Notes: generated by a model from the letters alone, not told the origin. DNA of 64,000 nucleotides from Temnopleurus reevesii (GCA_036244855.1 BQKZ01001432.1:13508-77507); one strand, 5' to 3'. Positions 25,205-36,400 are shown, counted from the first letter of the stretch. Translations and numbers: made by a program.

Positions 25205-25830
25205 TCATGTGACAGAGATACATCAACGGATAAAAAGTATGAGAAAAGGTGAGGAAAAGGAAGATAAAGAGTACCGTATAATGAGCTAGCTAAAAATTTC
25301 AAGAATTTTGCAGTCTTGGCCTCACGAAAATGTCCACTTTGTTGGATGCACATATATGTACAAACATTTTCAAAGCGTGAAAACAATAGCATGATAAAAT
25401 GGTCTGAAAACGCGAAAATATCTGTACGCTAAAACATTGGCTTATAAACAAAACTACTTTTACATCTACGGTAGATCGACTCTGACGTTCATTCTATTTG
25501 GATGCAATAAAAAATAATAATTAGTGAGTCGTGAGCTTGTTATTCTGTATAGATATTCGTGAATAAAAATAGATAGAATACAGTATACATATGATTCATT
25601 CCCGGTTTATCATGGAGCACGGGGATGCTGACACACACCGTAAATTGAACGACGCATGTTCATCAATTTAGAAAAAATTAGATCAAAAATTGGGAAGGAG
25701 AGGGAGAGAAAGGGATAGAGTGGTAAAATAGAGATGGCGCTCTTCAGACACACGTTGATGAATAATCAAATCTGTTTGGATGCAATAGCTCTTCCTTTCT
25801 CGCGGCTTCTTATCCCCTTCTCGCCCCTAT
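23957..25830. repeat. Low-complexity region: poly-A, GA and GT tracts
   Basis: Poly-A-rich (about 24326-24370), GA-rich (about 24818-24905), GT-rich (about 25005-25090) and a GA tract (about 25150-25204). The open frames here are repeat products and no gene is visible. Confidence 0.85.
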
Positions 25831-25831
25831 T

Positions 25832-25921
25832 AAGGCTCGTTCACAGAGGAGCGACAAAACGCTGCGACAAAACGCTGTGACATGTCGCAGCGTTTTGTCG
25901 CTCCTATGTGAACGGGCCTTT
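25832..25921. mobile_element. Palindromic MITE, 90 bp (family B)
   Basis: Starts TAAGGCTCGTTCACAGAGGA and ends CTATGTGAACGGGCCTTTA. The inner arms GAGCGACAAAACGCTGCGACA and their inverse meet around a very short loop. Nearly the whole element folds into one hairpin, giving the form of a very short non-autonomous DNA transposon. No second copy was seen in the window. Confidence 0.75.
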
Positions 25922-26930
25922 ACTCTCTGTGTTTCATCTCAGTGCCGCGGAACCGGGAGACGGAGGGGGAAGGGGTATCTGGGGCGGTGTCCCTACCTTG
26001 TCCAGAAAAAGCATGGAAGCATATGGCAATACACATTCACCTCATCGATTTAAGACGACCCCTGCTGTGTTATTTTGCGTGAAAACTGTTATGGCACATT
26101 TTCATAAATTTAACATGTTGGTATTTACCATCGTGTACCGTAACAAAGAACAATTTTGTGTATCAATGACTTTTGTAAAATGTTTAGCAAATGAGATAAA
26201 TGTACAAACTTTGTGATGTAATGAGTCATGAAGGTTTTGAATATTCTTTGTAAGCTTGATATCGCCTGATTTTATGACGCTAAAATCACAAATAGGCTAT
26301 CCTTCATTATCATTCGGTTTCAGGGCATATAGATTTATTACCGAGTCACACAGTTCATTTTCGAACTCATATCTAATGCAAACGATTACTATTGAACGCC
26401 CGAAGGACAGGCAGAGGTCTCAATTGTATTAATAAGTGCTCACTGGAGACAGAAAACAGGCCTTTCTTTTTAAAGGAAAAGATCAACGGTGAACAAAGTC
26501 ATACTTTGATACGACCTCGAAAAACTTATGTTATCGGTACGTCAATTCAAGGGAAACGATAGGCGGGGTTACTAAAAAAAAAATGCACATTTTATGCGTA
26601 TAAAAAAGTAATGATTCTCGACGACCCAAATGCTTGCCCAAGGCTTGCCCGACATCGCAAAAAGTAATGTAATGCAAACTGCAGTCGAAGTATTGTGGTT
26701 CGATTGTTACTACGTAATTATGTCAGTTGGCCAGAAACGTGCATAAACTTGAATAGATTAGAATACAGACTTATTGTCTGTGGACAAAGGGGAAATTAGC
26801 AGACTAATCCGATGCAGCCGGTAATTATGTCGACAGTGCATCACCGGTTATTCTCCGGTAACAATCTTGGTCACTTTTTTTTTCTTTTTTGAATATGCAT
26901 TGCAATAGTGTATTGCTCAGACAATGGCTC
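25922..26930. other. Intergenic DNA, no gene seen
   Basis: Apart from a unit of the dispersed GCTTGCCCGACAT-type repeat (about 26632-26720), nothing can be assigned. The open frame at 25908-26216 begins in the MITE and has no domain. Confidence 0.45.
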
Positions 26931-27063
26931 CTGGGGCCTGTAACATAAAAGAGATACGGTAAATCTTGCAATTAATTGCATCTCTTTGGTACACATTTTG
27001 CCATTGACTTACGATAAATATTTATCGCAAGTTTAATTGCATCTTTTATGTTACAGGCCCCAG
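26931..27063. mobile_element. MITE with perfect 22-bp terminal inverted repeats (family C)
   Basis: 133 bp. The left end CTGGGGCCTGTAACATAAAA... is repeated exactly in inverse at the right end over 22 bases (26931-26952 and 27042-27063). The interior also shows inverted words (ATTGCATCTCTTT and AATTGCATCTTTT in opposed context). The perfect ends suggest a comparatively recent insertion. Confidence 0.8.
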
Positions 27064-27189
27064 ATGTATACATACATTCATTTACTTTTCACATAACCCA
27101 TATGATACTGAACCCCTATATTTATTACCACCATTAACGTCTGTGTTGTGGAATGGAATATTCTGCTGGTATTTACTCTCTAAGTTGTA

Positions 27190-27350
27190 TTTCATATAAA
27201 GTCGTGCGTAGATCTAGGTACGACCCTATGAACGATTGGTGACCCTTTCTAAGGTGCGATTCAGCACCATGGGTTATCATTATAAGTGCAAGAAAGATTC
27301 ACCAGTCATTCGTAGAGTCGTGAGAACCTCTTCATACAGCTTTAAAAAAC
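27190..27350. mobile_element. MITE family D, copy 1
   Basis: Opposed arms: GACCCTATGAACGATTGG... (27222-27250) pairs with ...CCAGTCATTCGTAGAGTC (27291-27319) with few mismatches. Outer TTCATA and TCGTGCGTA words match the element at 46925-47070. Diverged, so probably old. Confidence 0.55.
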
Positions 27351-28172
27351 ACAACCCACTGGTTGCTCCAGTCCGGTTAAAAAACACTGATTAACAAAGT
27401 AAAAAAAGAACATAAACGGATCCATGATATTTGAAAGGGGGTGTGGACCTTGTGGGTAAACCTTTGCTGGCAAGCATTGAAGTTGCAAAATCCTAAGGGG
27501 TCAGGAGGTGCCCAAATTAGGATTTTTTTTTTAATTCCAGATGCCTTTAAACGCAATTTCCCGGCAGTTGGGAGTAAATCTGGGAATATACCGCCGGTCG
27601 CCGAAAAATATTTAAAAAAGGGGGGCGCCGGGACCCCCTGGGTCTGCGCCTAAAGAAAACCTTGAAGCGGGCTGGATGAAATTCTTCGTTCCATGAATTC
27701 CACGCTATTATGGTACAATGTTATCGAAATATTGAAAGAACAGCCGGGGCAGCCTTTTTGTCCCATTGTTTCATAATATGCGGGCTTAAAAAAATCATCT
27801 AATTAGTGTAATTTGATGCTCATAGTCACATTTATACCGTATTCTCACATCTAGTAATGACACGATTACAACCTGAGGTCATATTTATGGTTACATAATA
27901 TCTTGAACAATACCTGTTCATTTTGATGTCACAATAAACTGATTATACTAATGAATGTAAAGGCCAATATTGAAATGTTCGAACACAAGTTATATTATGT
28001 CAGATCCTTCAGATTTGTATTGGACAAATTAATGTTGTTTTCCAATAACAGTATAACGAAGAAAATACAACTCTTTAATGAGAATATGTTTAAAAGTGAA
28101 CGCACTTCATCTTCAGCTCAAAATGTTATTTTTCACTTGTATTTTCGTCAACAGATATTTGACTCATGTTTA
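27351..28172. other. Intergenic DNA, no gene seen
   Basis: Contains a GC-richer, repeat-like patch around 27430-27650 that ends in GGGGGGCGCCGGGACCCCCTGG and AT-rich sequence after it. The open frames have no recognisable domains. Confidence 0.4.
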
Positions 28173-28302
28173 AGCCTCATGCACATACAAGCTACGATTC
28201 AACACGACTCAACACGACTCGTTGTCAAGGATTCAACTGGGTAATCATTGACAAAGAATCGTGTTGAGTAGAGTTGAATCGGGGCTCTCTGTGACTGGTG
28301 CT
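28173..28302. mobile_element. MITE family A, diverged copy (130 bp)
   Basis: AGCCTCATGCACATA at the left and GTGACTGGTGCT at the right match the family A ends with several changes. The inner arms CGATTCAACACGACTC and AATCGTGTTGAG are retained. The left flank is TTA and the right flank TTG. It has the standard 130-bp length, so this is an older copy. Confidence 0.65.
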
Positions 28303-28438
28303 TTGCTAGATAGGCCAGACTTGGCAAATCTTTAAATTGACAGAATGATTTTTAATATTCTAACACCTTCATGTTTTCCGATGTTCTTAGTAAAATTTAA
28401 TGCTTATCATTGTAGAGTGAACTAAACTCATTATATCG

Positions 28439-28949
28439 CTCTAATCGCACGAACTTCTTCGGCTAGAATACGATGATCGCCTGATCTTCGTATAGACTTA
28501 CGCTATCCTTATTTTAAATCATTTTGTTGAGCGGATTTATAAATATAAAAATCGTTTGAAAGAAGCCATGAATAACATTCAGCGCAAGATCATTATGTGG
28601 AAGGTCTACGCAGATCCTAATGAAAGTGTAAAGTGTACGACGTTCGTTTACAGTGGAGAAGAAAATTAAAGGAAGAAAGCCTCTTAAATAAATCGTAAGA
28701 TCGCAATGTTTCCTCACGATCACCGTAAACACTATTGCAGGGATCCCCGGACAATGAGCCAGCCAGCGCAGATCTGGTATAATGCTACTTATGATATATT
28801 TCAAGCGCTACGATCCTACGCTTCTGAAAATATGAAATATTTCGAAAAAACCCTCACTATACAAAATCGTAGAGGCTACGGAGATTGGGAATCCGTGCCG
28901 AAATCGTACGATCGGCGTATGCACCCCAAATGAGATCGTGCGATTAGAG
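28439..28949. mobile_element. Fold-back element with 14-bp perfect ends (about 510 bp)
   Basis: CTCTAATCGCACGA (28439-28452) is matched exactly by TCGTGCGATTAGAG (28936-28949). Related imperfect pairing continues inward (CGATGATCGCC and GGCGTATGCACC; CGTATAGACTTACG against CGTAGAGGCTACGG). The interior has no recognisable transposase. It is probably a non-autonomous DNA transposon longer than the other MITEs here. Confidence 0.5.
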
Positions 28950-29255
28950 GTATAACATCAGTTTACCGTCACCCTGAGATGATCGTTTGTGGTACTAATG
29001 CAAACACCCTAAATCATCATAAAACATTTGGTTCAGCTATATAGTGATTCACGTTTTAATTTTTAACCTCAAGCATAATTCAGAACATTGGCATGACTGT
29101 AAATGTATATTTTCATGTCATTGGCGAGTAAAACTGTTTTCATATAGATAATTTTCAATAAATGGCAGTGGAGGGCAATCAAACATTTTCTTTGCCTGGG
29201 TCTCGATGCAGAGGAAGCTTTTGGTATAAAAGAAGAGTATAACCACTCGTACGAT

Positions 29256-29261
29256 TTTATT
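29256..29261 (-). terminator. Possible polyadenylation signal of the K2P gene
   Basis: TTTATT on the plus strand reads AATAAA on the minus strand, about 250 bases after the channel's stop codon. A plausible 3' end, not confirmed. Confidence 0.35.
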
Positions 29262-29509
29262 CAAAGAAACTAAAATATTTCGCTCGTAGATTGAGATGAG
29301 TACCCTCTTTAAATCTTCAGTATATGCTGCCCATACTGCATCAACCTATTTGTATTTAATAGACATCCGGAGAAAATAATACGAACATGGCAATCGAACC
29401 AAATTTTTTTACAGACAGTGATTGGCCAGTTTTTGATAAATTTGTGCCCAATTGACTTCGATAATGTGGTTCAAACTCCACATTGTTTAATAATCATACT
29501 GAATTCATT

Positions 29510-29794
29510 TTATTCAAATTGTTGATGATAATCAGGCTGGCAGAAGGAATAGAAGTTTTGCACATTTACATTTGTGGAGTATACTTTGTTTCCCATCTGC
29601 TCCTCTCGATGAATTGATCTGGTTGACTTCAACGCTATGTTAGTTTGTGATTGGCCTGATTTGCTCAGAGTAGACGTGTATTTGGAGATATGTTTGGATA
29701 TGTACAGTGCTCCTCGTCGCTCGACCCTTGTCAAGGATTCCAGAATGTTCGACAGCGCCCCGATGCAGAAGAAGAAATAAGTGAATTGTGCAAC
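29510..29794 (-). CDS. K2P potassium channel, terminal coding exon
   Basis: Starts after CTCTAG (acceptor at 29795-29796) in phase 0, matching exon 2. The first residues VAQFTYFFFCIGALSNILES form the fourth transmembrane helix, completing the K2P fold after pore loop 2. A cytoplasmic tail of about 75 residues follows (TRVERRGALYIS..., Ser/Thr-rich, then CQPDYHQQFE). It ends with TAA at 29510-29512. The exon adds 94 residues (299-392). The helix continues exactly where exon 2 stops, which is the main support. The tail holds basic-Ser/Thr stretches that could be phosphorylated, but this is inference. Confidence 0.8.
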   Translation of the reverse strand, partial: VAQFTYFFFCIGALSNILESLTRVERRGALYISKHISKYTSTLSKSGQSQTNIALKSTRSIHREEQMGNKVYSTNVNVQNFYSFCQPDYHQQFE

Positions 29795-31087
29795 CTAGAG
29801 ATAGGAAGGATATGAGAAAATATAATAAAGATGTTACTTTGTTTCATTATTAATGTGTGCACAGGCCACGAGTGGATGTTATATGCAACTTCGCCGCCCA
29901 TGCATGTCCATGCGCGATCGCGATGAATAGCGTGTACAAGCGGAGATTGAATAGAATTCCTAGGAGGCAGTTGTAATGAACAATTGCGCTGATTGGTGAA
30001 TAGATTAGTGACGCCGTCAAATTCTGGTGAAAAGTGATCGAATTATTAGGTATTCTCGGCACGATTTATGCAATATGATTTAAAGGATGTGCATAAAAAA
30101 TATATCCAGGAATATCTTTCATCAGTTATCTAAGCACATCATACATCATATCTAACTGGATACAAGTTCTTAATAACTTATAGGCCATTTTATGCATCAA
30201 TGTAAGATTTATTTTCATCAGGTACATAAGTAGACTGTGCAAATCAATGTAGTGAAGCGAGACAACGGCAAACAACATGTCGTCATTGATTAAAATTTAT
30301 TTATTTATTAAAACATATTTAAACCGGATAACAAGATCAATTATATACAAGGTAAAAATTGGTTTTCATCTTGGTCCTGGAACAAAACAAATGCACATTT
30401 CCAACCCCCTGCATTGTTATCGTCCTGGGAGGGGGCGGACAAATAATATTTATTGTTTTTTTTATTTGTATAGTAACGAGAGAATATTCGACATTTAGTT
30501 ATCTGTATTTATGCTATATGTATATTAAGCCCTCGATTGAAGCCTGGTTGATTTTGCTCAAGCTGTTGTCTTTAAAAATATCTATAAGGCAATTTTTGGT
30601 AAAAGATGGCGCCTCTGATTTTTGACTGCAGTGTGAGCTGCAGTAAAAAAAATATCACAATAATATAATTTTTCAGTAGCAAATTTTAGTAGAGCATGTT
30701 CATAGCTTGTATGAATAAAATCGACTGAGAAATGGCCCAAATATCGCGATACAAATATAAACCATCTTTGAGAGTTCCGACATTACTGTCCTACCTTTGG
30801 ACGTAAAGATTGTTAAAAAATATACTTTCCCATCGATTATATCGGTATGTAGAAAGCAGACAGAGACATAAAGGGACAAATCATTATATGTATTTGTTAT
30901 AGAACATATACATTTCCTATACTATGATATAAGACTTACATTTCTCAGCCATTTGTATGTTCATCGGGGAATGGGGCATGGACCTGGAGATTCTATTACA
31001 GATCCATAAATCTCTGATCTAAACCTTTGATGGTCACCATCATCTTTCCAGTTCCTAAAACAGCAATCCAGCTGCACTAATTCTCAC
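29795..31087 (-). other. K2P gene, intron 2
   Basis: A 1.3 kb phase 0 intron on the minus strand between the GTGAGA donor and the CTAG acceptor. Plain AT-rich sequence; no other element is clearly visible. Confidence 0.75.
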
Positions 31088-31476
31088 CTGTATCACCGTG
31101 TGTACCACACCACCTGCATTCCCATCCGTTGGCTGCAGGTCACCAAAGCCTATGGTCGTCATCACCTGAATGGCCAGATAATGGCAATCCCAGTAGCTCC
31201 AGTCTTGCTCGAAGTAGTACCCTAGACTTGACGGTGTCATCAGCAGCAGATAGGCCAGTACGATGTTCAAGAATATCATCGCCGTCGAGGAGAAGTGAGG
31301 CACGTGAGGCACGATGGTGTCCAGTTTCTTGACGAACTTGGCTCGGTAATGACCCAGACCTTTCATAATTTTGCCCACAGTCAACACGATGGTTCCCGTC
31401 AGGGATATACCGATGATAGCGTAGAGAACGCAGAAGACCTGACCCGGCTTCGTACGGGGAGAAGTGAAGCCGAAAC
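31088..31476 (-). CDS. K2P potassium channel, middle coding exon
   Basis: Acceptor ATGCAG at 31477-31478 (minus strand); the donor follows at 31087. The exon completes the split glycine codon of the first filter (TTIG|FG) and encodes residues 170-298. In order: the rest of filter 1 (GFGFTSP), the second transmembrane helix (about 181-203, QVFCVLYAIIGISLTGTIVL), a cytoplasmic loop, the third helix (about 231-251) and pore helix 2 with the filter TTIGFGD (275-281). The first intron falls inside the first-pore glycine codon, a position known to be shared by many K2P genes. Both filters are TIGFG, as in TREK/THIK-like and several invertebrate channels. Subfamily is not assigned. Confidence 0.93.
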
Positions 31477-32206
31477 CTGCATTGGATTTTGAAAGAAAAA
31501 CTGCATTACCGGTTGAGTTATCGGTATGTCACTAACAGGAAGTGACACTACTTAAGGCCAGTGGAAATCAAATGCTTAGGTATTGTTTGAATGATCCAAT
31601 ACAGTATCTTGTCACTGCTGAGAATCTAATAGTGAGGTTTAAACCTCTTTATATGATGCTTGAAATTCTACTGACACGTCCAATAAAGTTTCATGGTGGT
31701 CATAATGATAATTATTGGAAATTCATGATGATATAACTTTATGTTTTTTCCTAGCTTGGATGATTATTTGCTTACTCGTGGTTTGTAGGATCAAATAGCA
31801 AATGAATGTCGGATTAAAATTGGTATCTACTCTTATTGATGATTATCAACAAAAGGTTTTACTAACAAATATAAGATATTGTCGGAAACAAACCAAACAT
31901 TCAACCTTCAAACTGGAACATGAAATTGTTTAAATTTCCCCGAATTTTGTCTAGAGAAATAATGACTTCCGTTGATAGCATTTTGAAGCCTTCGGATGTA
32001 GCATTCAGATGTTTCCTCTTCTGCTCGTCATTATCTACAAGATTTTTAACTGATTAGAATAAATTTGCACGAGCTAACCCCCCCCCCCCCAAAAAAAAAA
32101 CAAACAAACACAGAATATGTCTTCAACTGTCTCTATGGTCGATATACGTAAGCTTGTCCTAACCTATAAATCCCGTTAATAGAACAATGTTCAAGCTTCT
32201 ACCCAC
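31477..32206 (-). other. K2P gene, intron 1
   Basis: A 730-base phase 1 intron on the minus strand, splitting the first-filter glycine codon. It contains a C-run/A-run low-complexity patch near 32080-32100. Confidence 0.85.
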
Positions 32207-32711
32207 CTATAGTCGTCACTACAGTAGTAGCAAAGGTCATAGACGGTTTCAAAGACCACAGTTCGGAAAACAAAGTCTCCTCTCCTGCAGAATGATCAGT
32301 CATATTATCGGTGAAAAAATGGCGCCATCGTATGGCGTATCCTCCTTCACCTATCGCCTTCGTCACGATGTTCATCAGCTCGTCAACATCGTCTGCGTTC
32401 ACACAGTCGTTTAATGAAGCAAATCTTACGAGTGCGGCGTCGAAATCAACGGCGGCCTGGACGGCGCTCGGACGCTCTAAAGTGCGGAAAACGAGCGCCC
32501 CGAAGAACATGTAGGAGAGTAAGACAAGAAGCATAATGAAGCAGGTCCTCCATCTTTTCATCGGAGAGAGAGATGTCTGCAGCTCATCTTCTTCTTCATC
32601 TCTTGTCTGCTCTCCTTCCTCGTCATCATTTACCTCTTCTATTTCCTCATCATTGCCTTCTGGTACGTCAGCACCGTAATTTCGAACATGATCTTCTTTA
32701 ATAGTCTTCAT
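32207..32711 (-). CDS. K2P potassium channel, first coding exon
   Basis: Starts at ATG 32711 and ends at the donor ...ATAG|GTGGGT. Two-pore-domain channels dimerise in the plasma membrane and carry background potassium current. The exon encodes 168 residues plus one base. Residues 7-45 form a strongly acidic cytoplasmic N terminus (runs such as NDEEIEEVNDDEEGE). The first helix is about 54-77 (RTCFIMLLVLLSYMFFGALV). Next comes the extracellular cap with Cys103, the position expected for the inter-subunit disulfide, and an N-glycosylation site NMT at 136. Pore helix 1 leads into TTVVTTIG. The full protein is 392 aa, usual for the family. The acidic N terminus is unusual. An upstream untranslated exon is possible. 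Confidence 0.92.
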
Positions 32712-33261
32712 TGATTCGGCTCACTTAAAGAATAAATCTGATTGTTACTTTGAAAGTGAGAAGTACATCACCAAGACCAAGAGAAGTAAAGAGTATGAGA
32801 ACGGTTAATACAGTGTGCGATATATTTTTTCTTGCATCAAATTAACTCTTTATTATTTCTTAATTATTGGGAAATATACTGGTATGTTACAATTAATGAA
32901 CAAAGCATTACTATGGACAATTTGTTTTCCCCTCCAACCAAGATATCTACTGGTATGTTGATATTTCCACCATGGGTCATCGTTTTATGTGTAATTTATA
33001 TACGAGACATCTTTTTTTTGCAATGAGCCACAACTCTGAACCAATCAAACTGTGAAATTGTGAAAACTGTGTTTTCTTTAAAGTTGCATCCAAAATGCTT
33101 TGCATCCGTTTTGTAAGAAAAGAATTTGTGTGCAAACGATTTTTTTATTTTTTATTTATTTTTTTTTTTTTGGGGGGGGGTCACTTCTCCTGAGTTGTCG
33201 TCAATGACGATGCACGGCGACATTGTTGTTTTGTTTGTTTGAAAAAAGCTGTATTATGTAA
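32712..33261. other. 5' flank of the K2P gene
   Basis: Would contain the K2P promoter on the minus strand. I see no clear TATA box. It holds a T-rich/G-run low-complexity patch at about 33140-33180. Confidence 0.35.
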
Positions 33262-33364
33262 TGCCCCAGTCACATAGGGCCCCGGAAGCAACACGATTCA
33301 ACGCGACTCTTTGTTCAGAGGCAGATAACTGTGAATTAATACGGGGTCCAATGTGACCGGGGCT
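33262..33364. mobile_element. MITE family A, internally deleted copy (103 bp)
   Basis: The left half (TGCCCCAGTCACATAGGGCCC, CACGATTCAACGCGACTC) is intact. The inner right arm is missing, so the sequence passes from CTGTGAATTAATACGGGGTCC directly to ATGTGACCGGGGCT. Flanks are TAA at the left and TTA at the right. Confidence 0.75.
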
Positions 33365-33991
33365 TTAATGAGTTCACGAAAAACTGATTCAAACTTTTTC
33401 AATCCCCATTTCATAAACGGTTCCAAATGTTCATTTCCAAGCATTTGATATGATTCCGATATAAAATAAAAACTCCTGTTTATAAAAAAAAATATGAATG
33501 TTTTAAATATCATTTCTGAGTTGTTACTCCTTTTAGAATGGTTGACCACATTTTTGCTATTTGTACTTCTCCAAGTTGTGACGTATTCGAGGACAACACC
33601 GGTGAATGCACTTTGGAGAAAAATACAGAACAAACGTGCATTACTTAAAAATTACCTGAGGCCCCAAATAATAATTTTCAACTTCCATTCAAGCATTGAC
33701 AATAGCCTTGTGAATACATGATAAATTTCCCCCTCTTATTCTGTGGAGAAATTTCGAAAAGGAGTCGTCCCTGTTAAGGAAATGAACAAGAAAGCTAGTG
33801 TGAAGGCTTGAATGAAGTTGCTAAATTTGCCCAATTCCTCTGTCCCTTCTGCTCAAAGTACAAAATATCAGGGTCTGGAGCAGGATCGTTGAACCAAATT
33901 ATATTGTTCTATTTGGGGGTAGCAAAATATTCTGACTTTTACTGCAGCTTAGATTTACATCTTGTCTGTAACAATCCTGTACATACCATAA
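33365..33991. other. Intergenic DNA between MITEs
   Basis: AT-rich; no gene or repeat recognised. Confidence 0.4.
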
Positions 33992-34122
33992 AGCCCCAGT
34001 CACATAGATGCCCGGAAGCAACACGAGTGAACGCGACTTTTTGTACAATTCACATCTAAGTGCCTCCGAATAAAAAGTCGTGTTCAATCGTGTTCAATCG
34101 GGGCTTCTATGTGACTGAGGCA
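33992..34122. mobile_element. MITE family A copy (131 bp)
   Basis: AGCCCCAGTCACATAGATGC at the left, CTATGTGACTGAGGCA at the right, with inner arms ACACGAGTGAACGCGACT and AAAGTCGTGTTCAATCG. Flanked by TAA on both sides, an exact 3-bp duplication. Mismatches between arms suggest moderate age. Confidence 0.8.
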
Positions 34123-34204
34123 TAAGGAAAAGGCTGTTTGGAACAGCTGAACCAATAGGCCGTTATCAATAGATTCACGCTTATGTACGTTTCATGCCAA
34201 TGAC

Positions 34205-34945
34205 CGCAGTTATGTGGTATTCCTTAAATCGGCTAGTAACAATTGACATAAAAGACTTGGAATCAAGTTTGCACCATTATGTCGGGTCGTCAAGAGCAGA
34301 CTTTGTGTATAAACTTCGCATAACCGTCTGTTATCTTGGGAGGACGGGCAAGCACCTTTTATATTTGAATGCACTAACAAACCCGCATTCAAGTCAACAG
34401 AACGCTTATTTCACTTCCTAAAGAAACTCGATTAAGCTGTTTCAAATAGCTGCATTCATAGTTTTTTTTCCTTCTATAAATTAACGTGATTTGACCATTC
34501 TGAGATGTAACCTCCTGTGGATCTGAAAAGGCGGGTTTACTTATATATTCAAATTTGTGTGATTTTCTTGCCACTGAACGTAGTTACGTGGTATTCCTTA
34601 AATCGTTTGATAACAATAAGACTACAATACTATGAATCCAGTTTGCTTACATTACTTGTTGCTATGTCGGGCAAGCCTCGGGCAAGCTTTAGTGTTGTCA
34701 AGAACAACCTTTGTGCTAAAGGTATGTATAAAAATTTGCATCTATTAGTAAACCTGTCTATTGACCGTTTTTTATCAAGGATTCAAATCAGTCATCAAAT
34801 GTTTTTTCTTTCTTCACTCCGTTTTAATAGGAAATGAACTACGATAAAACTTGGGATTCAGTTTGCATACATTGTTTGTTGCTATGTCAGGCTTCCTAAG
34901 CCGCTGCCAAGTCTTTTATGTTGCCAAGAACTTCATTTGTAAAAA
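34205..34945. repeat. Dispersed repeat cluster, three reverse-orientation units
   Basis: Units at about 34205-34330, 34580-34740 and 34840-34945 share the order ACGTGGTATTCCTTAAATCG (or TGAACTACGATAAAAC), AGTTTGCNTACATT, TTGTTGCTATGTCGGGCAAGC and GTCAAGAACAACCTTTG. They are the inverse of the units near 5461-5905, 26632 and 63785. The cluster sits immediately downstream of the glycosyltransferase stop codon and may be partly within its 3' untranslated region. Confidence 0.5.
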
Positions 34946-34963
34946 AGAGAAAATGCATCAAAT

Positions 34964-35324
34964 CTATTGATTTGTTTGGAACTTGTTGGGATCACTTCCA
35001 TTTACACACAGCTCGGGATGGTCCTGCGCAGCTTTGACGCGGTGGAGGTTATAAGGCACTACGGCGTGATAGGTGAAGAGTTTATGGATATCACATAGCC
35101 TTTTTGTGATCTTTGGTAAGTAACTCTCGAATCGTTGATCATTGTGCAGTTCCACACCGGCCTTTTTGAAGCAGATCCCGACAAATATGTCCTCGAGTCT
35201 GACGAGTTTCGTGGTTCGAGCCTCCTTGTAAACCATCTTGACCGCTACCGATGTCATCACGTAGGCGGGTCCGTTTAGGTAGGGTGGGTAAGTCGGGTCG
35301 GGGTATTCACTCTTGGGAACGAAC
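34964..35324 (-). CDS. GT31 glycosyltransferase, terminal coding exon
   Basis: Acceptor TTGTAG at 35325-35326 on the minus strand. The first base completes TG|G (Trp303). The exon then encodes FVPKSEYPDPTYPPYLNGPAYV, the acceptor-site region typical of beta-1,3-galactosyltransferases, followed by MTSVAVKMVYKEA, the catalytic-fold motif EDIFVGIC (347-354) and a C-terminal segment with two further cysteines (CDIHKLFTYHAV, ELCVNGS). It ends in TAA after 119 residues. The phase match and the YPPY...GPAYV...EDIFVG order make the join to the upstream exon secure. Confidence 0.92.
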
Positions 35325-35350
35325 CTACAAGTTATTAGAGTGTAGAGAAT

Positions 35351-35390
<40 letters not shown>

Positions 35391-36400
35391 GGTGGGGGAG
35401 GGGGGGGGTGTGATTGGTTACAAGGCGTGTATGATTCAAATTTGAATATTTACACCAACATGAAAACAAATAGATAAAGGGAAACTGATCCAGGACTGAC
35501 CTACACAGGAACCCTCCCCAAATGCAGAGATGCCAACTGTTGTGAATATACATTAGGTCAAACTGAAAAAAAATGGAATAATGCAACAGCTCAATAAAGG
35601 TGAGAGCAAACATAACAACTATCATGTTCTCAGGAATACACTGGTAAACCTAGAATTCATACAGAAATAAACTTATAGACTGCTGGCAACTTGGCATCTC
35701 TGCAAATGTGACAGCTCCGATGACCTTGATTCACGGCTCATGCCACAACCCTATTGAAGAGTGGTACATACTTAATCTAAAAATCTGGCGATTAAAAAAA
35801 TATTCGATATGGCCCCTATCTTATGCTGATATCATAAAGTGACTACTGTGACGAAAATATGCACAACCGTGGTGATTTCAATGGTGCCCCCCCCCCCCAG
35901 ATTCAACAACCATAGGGCCTGACATGCTTTTAGTTTCGCCCAGTTGGTCCCTTTCCATCCACTCCCCGTCTGTATTTATGGCCATAGCCTTGCAGTCTGC
36001 TCGACAGTCTCGACTCTTTGGTCGAGTCGCCGATCGTTTAGCTTTATGTTCTTGTATCTCTTTTCCCAATGTATCGTTTGACTAGCCCGATTAAAAATTT
36101 AAAGACTGTGTCTGCACCAGCAAAATTTTAATTTTATCAAATGCAGAAAAATATGACAAACAAATCAAAATGAATTTGAAGTAAATCGGCAGACTTAAAG
36201 AAACCGACTGACTTAAAGAACAGTGGTTTTCATGCAAATTGTCAAATTTTGGTCACGTCATAATGACGTATGTCATGCATTTCTCTGTAAGTAATCTATT
36301 CTGCAGGTTTTTCTTTTACCACCCCCTATTTAAAAAAAAAACCTGTCTGATCGATGATTGGTTTAATTTCATTCATGCTAATCGGTACGTCTATACTTAC
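35325..36400 (-). other. GT31 gene intron
   Basis: A 1.08 kb phase 2 intron (GTAAGT to TGTAG, minus strand). It contains a GA microsatellite (about 35348-35392) and a poly-C run near 35887-35899. Confidence 0.85.
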
